From Epiperipatus broadwayi (taxonomy: Eukaryota > Onychophora > Udeonychophora > Euonychophora > Peripatidae), in NCBI GenBank assembly GCA_028023455.1, contig JAQFVV010000012.1, positions 4,246,023 to 4,310,022 on the forward strand: 64,000 nt of DNA. The letters are read 5' to 3'. The number at the start of each line of letters is the position of its first letter. Position 1 is the first letter of the stretch. Shown one piece after another: positions 34,676 through 46,600 of the stretch. Below the pieces are notes generated by a model. That model was not told where the DNA came from and made no database searches. It saw nothing but the letters and a program-made list of their open reading frames with translations. Position numbers and translations under genes: made by a program.

Positions 34676-36660
34676 CATCATCATCATCATCAATCATTGT
34701 TACTTCACTGCAGGATGAATATATCTCCAAGTTCAATCCATCTTCTTTGATCTTTAGCTTCTCTTCTTCACATCATTTCTGCATACTTTCCTAATTCATC
34801 TATCCACCTCACATGTGATCTCTTTCTGGGTATTTTATAATCTCTTGGAATAACCTTTAAGATTTTAATTATTCATCTATTATCATCTCTTCTAGAAATA
34901 TGTCCATCCCAACTCCAATCTTTTAATTCTTTCAACAATGTCAGCAACATCTGCTTGTTCTCTTACCTATGTATTGTGTTTTGATCTATTTTTATTACTC
35001 CTAATATGTGCCTCTCCACACTTCTTTGAGTGGTCTGAAGTCTCTGTATTGCTCTTCTATTAAGTGTCCAAGTCTCAGATTCATAAGTATGAACTGGTAA
35101 AACACATTTATTAAAAACCTTTTGCAAACACATAGGCATATTTACTTTTAATATTAAGTTATTTTTTACCAAAAGCACTCCAACTAAGTTTAATTCTATG
35201 ATTAATTTCATCCATTATATTCCTACCTGTAGTAACACACTGACCAAGGTGTTTGTATTTGTTAACTTCTTCTAATTCATCATAATCATTCTTTATTTTC
35301 ATCTTTTGAAAAATTCCATTACATTTGTCTTTAGTCCTACTGTCTTACTTTCATCTTATAACTCTTGCAGCATTTTGTGAAGCCCTGAAGCATTATTTGT
35401 AAAAAAAAATGGCATTATCTGCAAAATCTAAATAACTTAAATAATCTCCATTTACTTTTACTGCTTTAGCTTCCCATTTTAATCCACAAAATATTTCTTG
35501 CAGCACTATTGTAAAAAGTTTTGGAGATATGGAGTCACTCTGTCTTACACCCTTCTCAATGTTAATCTTCTTAGTATTGTTATAATTATAAATTTATTTA
35601 AACGCACATTGATTACATAAGTAATATTTACTAAGGCTGTAAACCTCAAGAATATGCGCATGAAACTGTAAAGATAGTGAACTCTACAGGTCTTAACCAC
35701 AAGATTGTGGTTAAGACCTCTAGAGGTCCCCACCTTCGCATTTCACGCACATATTCTTGAGGTTTACAGTCTTAGTAAATATTTCTAGTATTGTTATGTA
35801 ATCTAAATGCTGCATTTTTATAAATATTCTTCAGAATATGATATATTCTGAATCTATATCTTGATGATCCCATGCTTTAATAATTAAAGAAATGTTTATA
35901 GAATCAAATGACTTTTAATAATCTACAAATCTAAAGCATAATGACAACTCATATTTATTGGTCTTTTCTATAACTTCTCTCAATACTTGGATATGATCAA
36001 TTGTACTAAAATCACTTTTAAATCCATGTTTGTTCTTTTGGTTGTTTGAAATCCAATATTCTCTGTAGACAAGTTGTAATTATTTTGATAAAAATTTTGT
36101 ATAAAACTGAAAAAGCCTAATAGGTATGTAATTTCTAATATCTTCTTTATCATCTTTTTTAAATATTAATATTAATACTTCATTCTTCCAATCATCTCAT
36201 ACATCTTTCTTGTTTAGACATTTGGTTTATATCTTTGCCCAAAAAATTACTATATCTTCACCTGCTTTTTTTAATATATTACCTGGAGATTTTCCCTTCT
36301 TCATAAATTTAATTGCATGTCTCACTACTTCATTTAAAATCCTAGGTAACTCAGAAGATATAATAGATATAAAAGGTACTTGTTTTTTTATTACCATATA
36401 ATTCTTGATAGAAGTCTTCTACCCATTTCATGATGTCATCTCTCTTTTTAGTAATAGTTTCATCTTTTTTTCTTATTGCAGATATAAGTGTCCTATCAAT
36501 ACTAAAATGTTGTTTTATATTCTTGAGACTTTTATTCTCTTATGCAGTTAGTTTTTCTTGTTTGTTCAAAATTATACTTTCTTATATTATTATCAACTCT
36601 TTTTCACACCATTTTACAAAAGACTGTACATACATTTACAAATTTTTCATTATTTATTAT
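34676..36660 (-). pseudogene. RTE-like LINE reverse transcriptase remnant
   Basis: Minus strand, decayed by many stops. In order: FMKKGKSPG (usual MKNGKAPG) near 36310; FKKDDKEDIRNY near 36160; KHGFKSDFSTIDHIQVLREV near 36020; FVDY then stop then KSFDS (usual FVDYEKAFDS) near 35920; GVRQSDSISPKLF near 35540; FADN in place of the catalytic FADD near 35420; the QTTQRSVERHILGV tail near 35030; and a (CAT)n end at 34676-34690. The order and spacing are those of the RTE-like LINE family. A foldback at 35584-35785 interrupts it. Inactive. Confidence 0.85.
35584..35785 (-). mobile_element. 202-bp foldback inserted in the LINE
   Basis: The insert is flanked by the 12-bp duplication TAGTATTGTTAT (35572-35583 and 35786-35797) and removal restores the LINE's HNNT-KINIEKG reading. 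Arms of about 75 bp (near 35622-35700 and 35708-35785) are inverted around GGTTAAGACC. The left end carries 37 extra AT-rich bases, which on the minus strand would be a 3' tail. A 12-bp duplication plus tail suggests retroposition rather than cut-and-paste. Confidence 0.75.
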
Positions 36661-36669
36661 TTTAATTTT

Positions 36670-37220
36670 TTATAGTTAATATATTAACATTCTGTAGATA
36701 TTCCAGGTCAACTTTAGAATTTATAAATATTCCCTTATTAACCTATCTAGACTGACTGTATCAATTATCAGAAACATTCTAGATTTACTTAAATATTCTC
36801 ATTTTCTTGAAAAAATTCTCCAGATGCATAATCTTCTTATGACTTATATCCCTTTAATTGTAAACATAAAAGTTTTTTTTTGTTAAATTTAGTTAACTAA
36901 CATGTTAAGATGAAGCATATAAAAATTGCAATTAGAATTTTACAGTGATATCAGAGCATTGAAAATTTTACTAAATAAACAAGACAATTTTATTTTAATA
37001 AATTTAATTAGTTAAACATCTTTTTTAAAAATAATCTGATATTGTACATTTTATCTTTATTCTATTTTAATCTGGTCCTCTCTATGATAGCATTACAAAG
37101 TAACATTTAAGGGTACATTTTTAATTATAAACTTTCTCAACAAAGTTTAATTGTACTTGAAACATAAAAGATTAATAAAGTATTAGCTGATAACTATTAA
37201 ATTTGAATATTATATAATAT
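36670..37220. other. AT-rich DNA without recognised features
   Basis: No gene or repeat family recognised. Confidence 0.4.
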
Positions 37221-37236
37221 ACACAATGACATTCTC

Positions 37237-37340
37237 ATTAATGTAGATACTAGTCTGGGGATATTAGATGAGTAGGCACTAGATAGGGATTTTACGCACA
37301 AGCCTTCTGGTATCCATTGATTACTCTGTTTGGCACAGGG
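37237..37340 (+). repeat. R5 repeat, partial
   Basis: CTGGGGATATTAGATG and GATAGGGATT here match the copy at 48608-48720. The preceding GATACTAGTC aligns with the GAAAC-helix III-cleavage part of a hammerhead in the other copy. Confidence 0.45.
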
Positions 37341-37544
37341 TGGTACTACTGTATGGAGAGTTTTGCCTTGTTTAATGTAGATACTGTGGTTGAATAGAGA
37401 TAAGTTGAAATGTTGGCTATATTACAAAAATATGAACAATTGATTTATTGATTATGATTTTGTGAGATCAAGTAGGAAAAGTAACGGATCCAGAGCCACT
37501 ATGCTCAGATTTTGTATTACAGTGTTTACTAATTGCTTTATATT

Positions 37545-37620
37545 TACCTCAAGAATAGGCACTGAAAATGCAAAGGTAGGGACCTCTACAGGTCTTAACC
37601 ACAAGCTTACAATGCATAAA
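37545..37620. repeat. Half copy of the 35.6-kb foldback family
   Basis: ACCTCAAGAATA-G-C, GGGACCTCTACAGGTC and TTAACCACAAGCTT match one arm and the centre of the foldback at 35584-35785. The other arm is missing. Confidence 0.55.
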
Positions 37621-38574
37621 ACCACATAAGCCACTAGTTATAATGAAAACTGTCTCATAACCCTAATTATAAATGCTTTTTTTTATAAGAAAAAATAATT
37701 TATCAGAATATATGAATTTAAATTGGGGTGTAAGATAAATATAGCTATCTTTTCTTTCAATAGTTTTAAATAATGTGAAAATCTTTTGCACAATTATAAT
37801 ATCAGTTTGGTAATTTCAGATATTTGTTTGAATCCAAAACAAGTAAAGACTCAGATAATCAGAACATTATGATATATAAACCAATATCGAATTTAAAGAA
37901 TGACATTTTTTTTAAATCTTAATTATTAAAAAAATCACTTCTTATACAAAAAATAAAAAAATATTGCTACTGTTAATAATTAATTTGTGGAACAGTTAAA
38001 ATCATGAGATTGTGTTACACACTTGTATAATGACTTTTAATGAAAAAATAATTTTTGTAACACTTTTCTTATATACTAGCAACATTACACTTCATATTAA
38101 TGATTTTACCGAAAACATTAATACACATGTGACTCATATGGTTAAAGATTCATTATTCGTATAATAAAATATTTCACAATAATTTTACAAGTTACATAAC
38201 AAAACATAGATCCCAATATAAATATTAACAAAACTTAATTTTGTCCCCAGGTTTTTTTATCAACTACAACATTTGGTCTTTCAAATGTCACTTTGATTAA
38301 TACTTGAAACATTGTGATTCATTTATAACTTACTAAATTAATTTTATTTTTAAAAAACTCATTCCCATTATCACCATAAATATTGAAACATTAATAATTG
38401 TTTTGCATCTGATTCTATCTGTAATTAGTAAGTTTTTCAATACCACTATTGAAGCTTACAATAATGATTTATTATGATGTAAGACATGAAGACAATTACA
38501 GCATTGACAATTAAGAATTGTTTAGAAAAAAAAAACATGTAGAATTATCAAAAACTTTTAATTGACTGTCCTTT

Positions 38575-38682
38575 TATCACTCTGTGGATGACTTGTGTTA
38601 CCAAGTCGAAATGTCAGTATATCAATTTTTAAAATATTTTAACACGGATGAACCCACAAAATATGTCTTTTATATATATATT
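38575..38682 (+). repeat. R4 repeat, single copy
   Basis: Contains a GACTTG/CAAGTC hairpin followed by GAAATGTCAGTATA, then AAAATATTTTAACA and GATGAACCCACAAAATATG, ending in (TA)n. The inverted pair at 57292-57548 has the same 3' end. The hairpin-GAAA arrangement recalls a hammerhead but the CTGANGA core is absent. Confidence 0.6.
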
Positions 38683-38689
38683 GTAATAA

Positions 38690-40010
38690 ATAGTTAAAAA
38701 ATGCAAGAGTGATATTTATAAATACACAGTCTCATACTGAAGAATCATTCATATCTGATAATGAGATGGTGAGAGATATCATGAAATGAATGACAGAGAG
38801 ATGGGAGGACAAACATGTACATAAATCTCTATATATTTTTAGCTTTATATTGACAATGGCAATTATGCAATAAAAGAATGGATAACTACATTCATAAATA
38901 ATATTTATGTGTATCTTCACTACTCTATTGAACAATAAATTAAATTATATCTACACCAAACAATTATTGCAATTAATTAAACAGAATGTTGAACAACCTC
39001 TGGCAATTATACTCAATTGAAACATCATATTAGGCACCAGACACTTTTTTCACAGTAGAAGATAACATCTAATTCTCAATATCATCTATAAAGATCTTAC
39101 TCCAACAAATAATCACTTGAAGATTTTACTAATTCTCATTCCTGGAAATTAACATTTATTTATATACAAATACTTCAACCTAAATGACAATTTTCTAAAG
39201 AAATGTCCCTTCCCTCAGCTTTTCCTATGCCACTATTACTTCAAAGACAAAAAAAAAAATCAGAAGTGTGTGTGAAAGTAGTGTATGAACATAAACATAA
39301 CTGTTAATCACAATTTAAGGTACATACAACTGTAAGAATTTCATTGTTTTATCTAAAAAAATGATATTTTATAGATAGTTTTAAAAAAAATAGTAATAAC
39401 AATCATTGATACTATAATATATAGATGATATGGATTCACAAACAAAAACCACTATGTACAATCTGATCTATAGTTTAATGTAAGGTGAATTACTTATTTA
39501 ATTTGTAGGAAAGAGTTATTTATATCCATATAAAAACCCTGATTACTATGTTCTCGATATATATATATATATTGAGTAGAAATTTGTTATAATTAAATAC
39601 TGTACAAAATATAAACAAAATATCAAAATAAAAATTGCTTTTTTCATTTTATTTGATTAATGCTTTTCACAGCTATCTTTCTTTGATTGTTTACATATAA
39701 ATGAATACAGTTCTTGGAAATAATCCAATTTATTTATTATTAATATTTTTGTAATTAATTAAATTTAGATTATAGCACATAATTTATATTAAAAATTCTC
39801 TAGCTGTTTTCATTCTCATTTATAAATTCTTAATCTAATAACTTGCATATATTTATATTTCTGACTAAAATGATTAAAAACAAGTTCATATTAAAGCAAA
39901 TGATATATAAACAAAAAGGTATTTGGGAAATATCCTACTACTTTCTTCCACTTGGTCATATATAATTACATGAAAGCAGCCAATCTACTATCAAGACAAT
40001 CTTTTAATAA
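38690..40010. other. AT-rich DNA without recognised features
   Basis: No gene recognised; (TA)n near 39558. Confidence 0.4.
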
Positions 40011-40020
40011 TGATCGCAAA

Positions 40021-40110
40021 TTGAAACATTTTGTTGCTGAATAGATGTGAGCTGCTTTCATATATTTATATTTTTAAACCAATCTAACTTTGAACAAACA
40101 CCAGCTTTAT
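40021..40110 (+). repeat. R9 dispersed repeat
   Basis: Shares TATATTTATATTTxTAAACC, then TCTA-CTTTGA and ACCAGCTT, with copies at 50471 and 50691. Identity unknown. Confidence 0.45.
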
Positions 40111-40276
40111 TATCTTATTATATAAAAACTGAAACACAGGCTTATTTTACACCTGTGTCTATATATATGTAATATATAGGGTATATGAGCACACACTTTC
40201 ACACGACCCACCACTCTCCACTCTATCTAATAACAGTGATACACCTAAACACATATATGTTGAAAAGATAAATAAT

Positions 40277-40320
40277 CACAATATACGTATTTCATGCTAA
40301 AACAGCAATCATTAGTTGGT
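40277..40320 (-). ncRNA. R1 hammerhead, mutated core
   Basis: On the minus strand ACCAA, CTAATGA (G5 of the core changed to A), helix II TTGC/GCAT, GAAA, helix III ATA/TAT and the ATA triplet. The core change should abolish cleavage. Confidence 0.5.
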
Positions 40321-40823
40321 CCAGATTATCATCTCTACACATATATACTATAAGTGCTCAAATATATATTAAGATAAACAATCCTCATACTTTAATAGAC
40401 AGGCTACAATCCACTCCACACTTCAACTCTTCAATCGTCCATCCAATTGAAAATCTGATGATGGAATGCTCAAAGGCCACCCTGAGGCTGAGATTCTTGT
40501 CACACCCATGTTGACCTAAGGTCAATCTGAACCCCACTTGTACAAAACATAATCCATTAAATACATATTCAAGGATGTCTGCCCATCCTTGAATATGTAT
40601 TTAATGGATTATGTTTTGTACAAGTGGGGTAGGTCAACATGGGTGTGACAAGAATCTCGGTCTCAGGGTGGCCTTTGAGCATTCCATCATCAGATTTTCA
40701 ATTGGATGGACGGTTGAAGAGTTGGAGTGTGGAGTAGATTGAAGCCTGTCCATTAAAGTATGAGAATTGTTTATCTTAATATATATTTGAGCACTTATAG
40801 TATATATGTGTAGAGATGATAAT

Positions 40824-40868
40824 CTGGACTGATGATTGCTGGTTTAGCATGAAATATATATATTGGTG
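40824..40868 (+). ncRNA. R1 hammerhead, helix I deleted
   Basis: Core CTGATGA (40829-40835), helix II TTGC/GCAT and GAAA (40851) are present. The CCAA of the 5' helix I strand is deleted compared with the other copies, so it should not fold as an active hammerhead. Confidence 0.5.
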
Positions 40869-41147
40869 ATTATTTATCTTTTCAACATATATGTGTTTAG
40901 GTGTATCAATGTTATTAGATAGAGTGGAGAGTGGTGGGTCGTGTGAAAGTCTGTGCTCATATACCCTATATATTACTTATTATATAAAATAGATTTTCTG
41001 TTACACACTATACTTCATACATCTATATTAATCGACTTTTCAATAAATATCTTTTTTTTAAAACTAATATATATTTTAAAATTGAATTAAATATGTTCAT
41101 GAATTGTTACTAAAATAAATAATAGAAATAAGATTACATCTATGTAA

Positions 41148-41235
41148 ACTGAAATAACCTCCATTGGGTCTACATTATTTCAATTGATAATGATTAAGAT
41201 GTAATTGAAAGTTCTTCTGTTTAATATATATATAT
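41148..41235 (+). repeat. PLE flanking repeat, left
   Basis: About 88 bp ending TTCTTCTGTTTAA(TA)n, sharing TTGGGTCTACATTA and AAAGT-CTTCTGTTTAAT with 43262-43346. It lies about 0.4 kb upstream of the reverse transcriptase remnant and may be a pseudo-LTR or the 3' end of another copy. Confidence 0.55.
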
Positions 41236-41599
41236 AGTTATTATCTATCATAATGGGGAAATTGATATTTTACATTTATTTATTTTTATTACAATGGATT
41301 TTTCTCATTTAAGCAAGCATTGGTTAGATAAATAATGACATAAGCAGAATAAAAAAATTATACTGTCAAACATCTGATTATATTTTTTTCAATTAATATA
41401 TTTTCTGCTTTTACTAAATGCTGCAATACGAAATGAAATCAGTGCCCCACCTTAATGTCTAATTATACATTTAAAATAAAATCTATTATTTTAACAAATA
41501 TAGTAAAATAATATAAAAAGAAATGGTTATGATCAGAACAATTATGTGAATTTCATAAATTCACCTATTAATTTTATGCAAAAATATCTTTACAGCATG

Positions 41600-43190
41600 G
41601 TTCAAAGTATGTAGGCAGTGGAAGGATTACAATATGGAGTTGATTGCTTCTATTTAAAACACATTTGATTCAATCTGTTTACAAGATACTGAGGTTATAG
41701 TTAAGAATATTTCTAAATATAAATCAAAATATAATAAAAATGATCATTTGTGCAATTATACTGTTTCAGAATTTAAATATCTTAAAATTGAGCAAACTAT
41801 CAAATGCCCAAGAATATGTTTTATTAAATAAGTCCAAAACTACAATAAGTTTGAAACACAAATGGGTAAACTAGGATTTTGTCTTATTGGCAATTATAAT
41901 ATTAAAAACCAGTGTATAAAATTTATCAATGTTATTTTTAAAAAATCTAAAATTTAATTTATGTCTGCCCTTCTAACCCTATATGTCCATGTATATTTTC
42001 TAATATCAAGCTTTACAAAGAGAATAATCTTTTCAGGTTAATGATAAACTTTGGAGGTTCATTTCTGTATAAAACTACTAAATGCATTGATATTTTGCTT
42101 CAAGATATGGATTTTAGGAAATTTACAACTGTCACCTTTTGAATTTATTGATAAAATTGAAAAATGTTAAGTTAGATAAAAATGATATTGTTAAGAGTTA
42201 TATGTGTCCATAGATCATCCAAAGTCTACATATATCAATGAGACCACTTTATGTCAAATTGCAATAAAGTTGATTGTGGATCGCTTAAAATTTATAATTC
42301 ATAATATTGGTGCAACATTTAGTAATAAATTTCAGAAAATGGGTAAAGGCTGGACCATAGGTCTATCTATGGTTATACAAATTTTCAGCTTTACACAATC
42401 TAAATATGAGAAAGTCATTATGTTCTGATAGTTTTAGAAATATTAAAATATATGCTAGGTTTGCTGATGATGTTCATGTTTGTGGTCCTCATAATGTTAT
42501 TGAAGTGTTTTTACATGATTTGAATTGGACTATTGGTAGTAAACAAAATAGACTGATAGTTTTTTTTAGATTGTCAAATGTTTAGAGAAAATTATTGTTT
42601 AAACAATAAATTACTTGTCAAATCAAATCAAAAATGTGATTATATTTATTTCCAATTACATGATCCAATTATACATAGAATGATTAGTTTTAAATCATTT
42701 TTATATCATAATGAAAAATTATGTGGTAACAAAAGTGATAAAAATCAAAATATTAACCTATTTACTCAAGAACTTATAAATGTAGGATATGATAGAAGGG
42801 ACACAAATTGAATAAATTTAATAATATACCTTATAACATTAATGATAGATAAAAACTAATAACTAATGGATACCTATCTCATTTTAAAATCCAAATTTAT
42901 TAAAAAAGTGTTTAGAGATAAATATGTTTCATTTTCTATTCCACTAAATGTAAACTGATTGATTAATAATTCTAAAAATACTATTCTTAAAATAAAATAA
43001 AAATAATATTATATATCAAATTATATGTAGATGTAAAAAATCATTCCAGTACTGCCATAGTTTTCTTTGACTGTGAAAAATATTATAATTTTAGATTTAC
43101 TTTTAATACAAATCATTTAAGAATATTTAGTGAAGAAAGACATCATAAGAAGAGAAAAATTAAAGAGGAAATCTTTGTAAACTAATTTAA
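41600..43190 (+). pseudogene. Penelope-like reverse transcriptase remnant
   Basis: Plus-strand fragments follow PLE reverse transcriptase order: FRLMINFGGSFLYKTTK near 42025, an SIDHPKSTYINETTL segment near 42210, KGWTIGLSMV (usual KGLPMGSP) near 42350, ARFADDVHVCGP (usual RYVDDIFV; both catalytic Asp kept) near 42450, and a C-terminal stretch in the 77-codon frame at 42578-42811 reading YFQLHDPIIHRMISFKSF, KLCGNKSDKNQ and LFTQELINVGYD. Frameshifts and stops separate them. No GIY-YIG domain was found before the right flanking repeat. PLEs are reverse-transcribing elements that include hammerheads in their terminal repeats (known). Dead copy. Confidence 0.7.
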
Positions 43191-43261
43191 AATTTGTATA
43201 ATATATAGACAATCTGATAATATACACAGGTCTCAGAAAATCACATGATAACTGTTTTTTA

Positions 43262-43346
43262 TCAACATTACCTCTGTTGGGTCTACATTACATTAGTTGA
43301 AAATTATTACATAGTAATCAAAAGTACTTCTGTTTAATTAATATAT
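43262..43346 (+). repeat. PLE flanking repeat, right
   Basis: Roughly 75% identical by eye to 41148-41235, same orientation, ending in (TA)n. The R2b palindrome starts immediately afterwards. Confidence 0.55.
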
Positions 43347-43470
43347 ATATATAAACAAAACAAGTTATAAATTTCGTAACCTGTTTTAGCTTGCATTTTA
43401 TGATCACTAGGTGGAACTTTACATAAACGCCTAGAGAGATAGAATTCAATATCTCTTTTGTTGTCTCCAC

Positions 43471-43516
43471 CTTCCAACCAGCTGGTTTTAAGCTAGTTGG
43501 CTCACGTCAGTGAAGG
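43471..43516 (-). ncRNA. R2b hammerhead, inactive (left arm)
   Basis: On the minus strand CTGACGT replaces CTGATGA (A9 to T) and AAAA replaces GAAA. Helix II GAGC/GCTT and helix III ACCA/TGGT are kept. The triplet is GTT. Confidence 0.55.
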
Positions 43517-43541
43517 GTATGATCTAGTTTCTAGTCCCTAC

Positions 43542-43588
43542 CCTTCACTGATATGAGCCAACTAGCTTGAAACCAGCTGGTCAGAAGG
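43542..43588 (+). ncRNA. R2b hammerhead, mutated (right arm)
   Basis: Helix I CCTTC/GAAGG, core CTGATAT (G8 and A9 changed), helix II GAGC/GCTT, GAAA (43569-43572), helix III ACCA/TGGT and the GTC triplet ending at 43582. Helix III differs from R2a by a compensated pair (C-G in place of T-A), which supports the fold. Core changes should prevent cleavage. Confidence 0.6.
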
Positions 43589-43699
43589 TGGAGACAATGA
43601 AAGAGATATTGAATTCTATCTCTCTCAGCATTTATGTAAACAAAATCTTGTTAGGAGCTATTGGTAAAGCTCCATCTAGTGATCATATATATATATATT

Positions 43700-46600
43700 G
43701 TTATTGGCTATCAATTACACTGATATTACATATTTTATAGCTATAACTTTTTCTTCATTTATGATTGTGACTTCTCATATTTTGATAGTATAAAAAATAT
43801 TTTCCCTCTTGAAGATTCTTGCTTTTAATTTATCTCACTCAAGATGAATCTTTGAGTTTCCCAGCCATCATATACTGTTCATAATCATTTCTTTAATGGC
43901 ATGATATTACTTGATCTGAATTATTAATAATTACATTTTTAAAATATTTGCAATAACTTATCAATGTCTGTCTACTAAGTGAACATTAATAAGCAGTATT
44001 TAAATTAATTCTCTTTAATGTAGTGAGTACTATTAGTCACACTCTCAGTTGTTCACACCAAAACTGTCTTTAAAATATTTGAATTACATATGTAGATGCT
44101 GTAACTTACACAATGATTTCATATTATATAATACTGTTCAATGTTCATGAATTAATTCAGTTTGCAATCTTTTTAATAAATCTTTAAACAGATAAATAGT
44201 ATCTTCATTCCCATTAATCTTATTGTTTTATCATTAAATCTATGTTTCAGTGAAACAAAATTCAACAAACTTCCACAGTTATCTGTATTAGTAACAATTA
44301 ACTTATCAAGATTTTATATTTGTTCCAAACTTTTCTAATAATCATAATTTACACAATAGTGTGAAAATATAGTATCCAATATATCAATGCACAATACTTC
44401 AGTCATCTGCTATCCAAAAAATGCAAATAAATAATAAATAAAACATTAAAATTTAATAAATTTTATGATGCATCACAAGCAATTTGTTTATCTAGGAACT
44501 TCATAAGCAGTCACATTTATTAATAAAATATTATCAAGTCAAATTGAAACACATACATTTTATTTATGTAAGAAAATGTTTTCTGAGTACAAGGCTAAAG
44601 CTTTACAAAATTTAATTAAAAACTGCAAAATATTCTTGTATTGTGTCAAAAAACATAAGTTTGAAGAGTTTAACTGAGAATTTAAAATGGATAATAACAA
44701 GTAAAATTAACTGTACAATTTTCAAAGTTTATATGTAATTACAAGGCTCAAGAACAACTACGAAGACCATTGTCTACTAATAATAAGACTTCTATTAATA
44801 TTTCCATAGGGGGGAAAACTTATTGAAGTAAAAGACCATCATTCAAAGCATGTTTAACTGCAATCAAAATTTTACATTTTACTATTCATTTTATTTAAAA
44901 ATAAATGAAGATAGTATATAATATGTATTGTATATCTTTTTTTTTGAATGAATGTGAGTGGACTCACATACAGTAAATATATATTCAAATATCCTCTCTC
45001 AAATCAATATTAATGATTTCATTATTACTTTTGAATTTTGTTTACACTATAATCATAATTTATATATGTATACTACACACATAAAAAGTATTTGTTTTTA
45101 TAAATATGAATAAATGTGTGTTGAAAAATACAGTGCACTTTCACTTTAATAAGCATTATGTATTCTATTCATAAGTTATATACACAATGTATAATGTGTG
45201 TGAGGGAGACTTGATATAGCAGTTATCATGGCTCCACTGTATTTATATAACCTAATCTTATCAAATGGAAATTATTTCAAGATCCTTTTTATATTTTCAG
45301 TATTGTGATAAATATTTTTTTATATAGCATATTAGAATGTATTTGGATATAAATCAATATTCACACATGCACTGGCATATTTTCAAGCACTGCATAATGC
45401 ATGTTAAGCAAAGGTTAGATTATATATAGACACGCTTGAATGACAAGTGATTTTACTTGTTCTTTAAAGTCTTTGCTTATGGGTGAGAACGTGTCAATTT
45501 ATATTAAAACAGTGCATAAGATTAATTTACTTATGAATATATTTTCAATATTATTAAGACATGAGTGAATAATATATGTATACTACATATATACATAAAG
45601 ACTTTTAATTTAATATTGCTTTTATAAATAGTCTTATTATAATTTTTTTTTAAAAAAAAAAAAAAAAACAATAACAAGACATTTATTTGGATATTCTTTT
45701 CTTTGTCAGTATTTAAGTTTTGCTAATGTACTTTTTTTTACATTCGTTTTTAAATAATGTAATTTATCAATATATATATATTTACAGTTAATAATGTCTT
45801 TGTTTCTATTCAGGAAGCGAGCAATTATTTCCTAATTTAAAATGGTGACCGTATTTGGTTATCTCAACTGATGGAATCATAGCTCCATAATAATGTTCAA
45901 ATTGACAAGTAATAGCTGCTAACAGCTGGCACAATCATTTATTGGGAAAGAAAATAAATATTTAATAAACTTGACAACGATAATTACAAAATTGAAGCAA
46001 AATGTATTAAACAAGAAAAAAAATTCATTTTATTAAGTCACTGTTTTTAAGAAGACAATTTGATTACATATCTGTTTATATCTATTTACACGTTATTTAA
46101 ATATTAAATATTAAACACATCTTGTTTTATTTTAGAAATCTTTAGAAAATATTAGTTTAATTAATGTTTGCAGAAGTTAACTTATTTTTGTACAAACTGT
46201 CACTTATCGGTTAAAAATAAATGAAGAATTTAAATTAAAGAACTCTTAGATTAATTTATTTAACACTCAATGGAAATCTTTAAACATATTATTTGCACAC
46301 ATATATATTAAATAATGTACTGAAAATTAAAACGATGAAATAAATTGGGTTAAATGAAGAAATATCAAACTACTACCAAAATGATCAAGTATTTAATTGG
46401 TTATCAAATCATCTGTCTAGGTAGTACACGTGCAACTGATATCAGCCAAGAAACTTAACAACTTGTTAAGAATATCTGTCCAAAAATATCAATAATTTTT
46501 GTTCTTATAATATTTTTAATTTTGTTTTGGTAGCTCTGAGCTTTGGTAAGCTTTGAAAAACTGCAGTTATCTTAATTAATGAGCAATACTTATTTTTATT

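Larger units (their letters stand above)
40170..40975. mobile_element. 806-bp R1 head-to-head palindrome
   Basis: Two R1 units in opposite orientation meet at a six-base loop (40578-40583). Arms are about 400 bp and highly similar (well over 90% by eye), differing mainly by short deletions in the right arm near 40628 and 40827. Both outer ends read TAATATATAGGG and abut TA-rich DNA. The 5' end of each unit (TGTCTGCCCATCC) is at the centre, so the junction is head-to-head. Intact R1 units are non-coding. The arms would form a stable cruciform or long RNA hairpin. Confidence 0.85.
43351..43697. mobile_element. R2b head-to-head palindrome
   Basis: Two R2 units in opposite orientation meet near 43525 (GATCTAGTTTCTAG). 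The unit 5' end, GTCTAGTTTCTA in R2a, lies at the centre. The right arm ends GTGATCAT(TA)n. The left arm extends about 45 bp further and ends at the (TA)n that terminates the PLE repeat. Each arm carries a hammerhead-like structure. It directly follows the PLE remnant. Confidence 0.8.

Noticed and set aside
42450-42480. LINE (RTE) identity for the FADD motif
   Set aside because: The order and spacing of the surrounding motifs fit Penelope-like reverse transcriptases better than the RTE-like copies at 24 and 35 kb.
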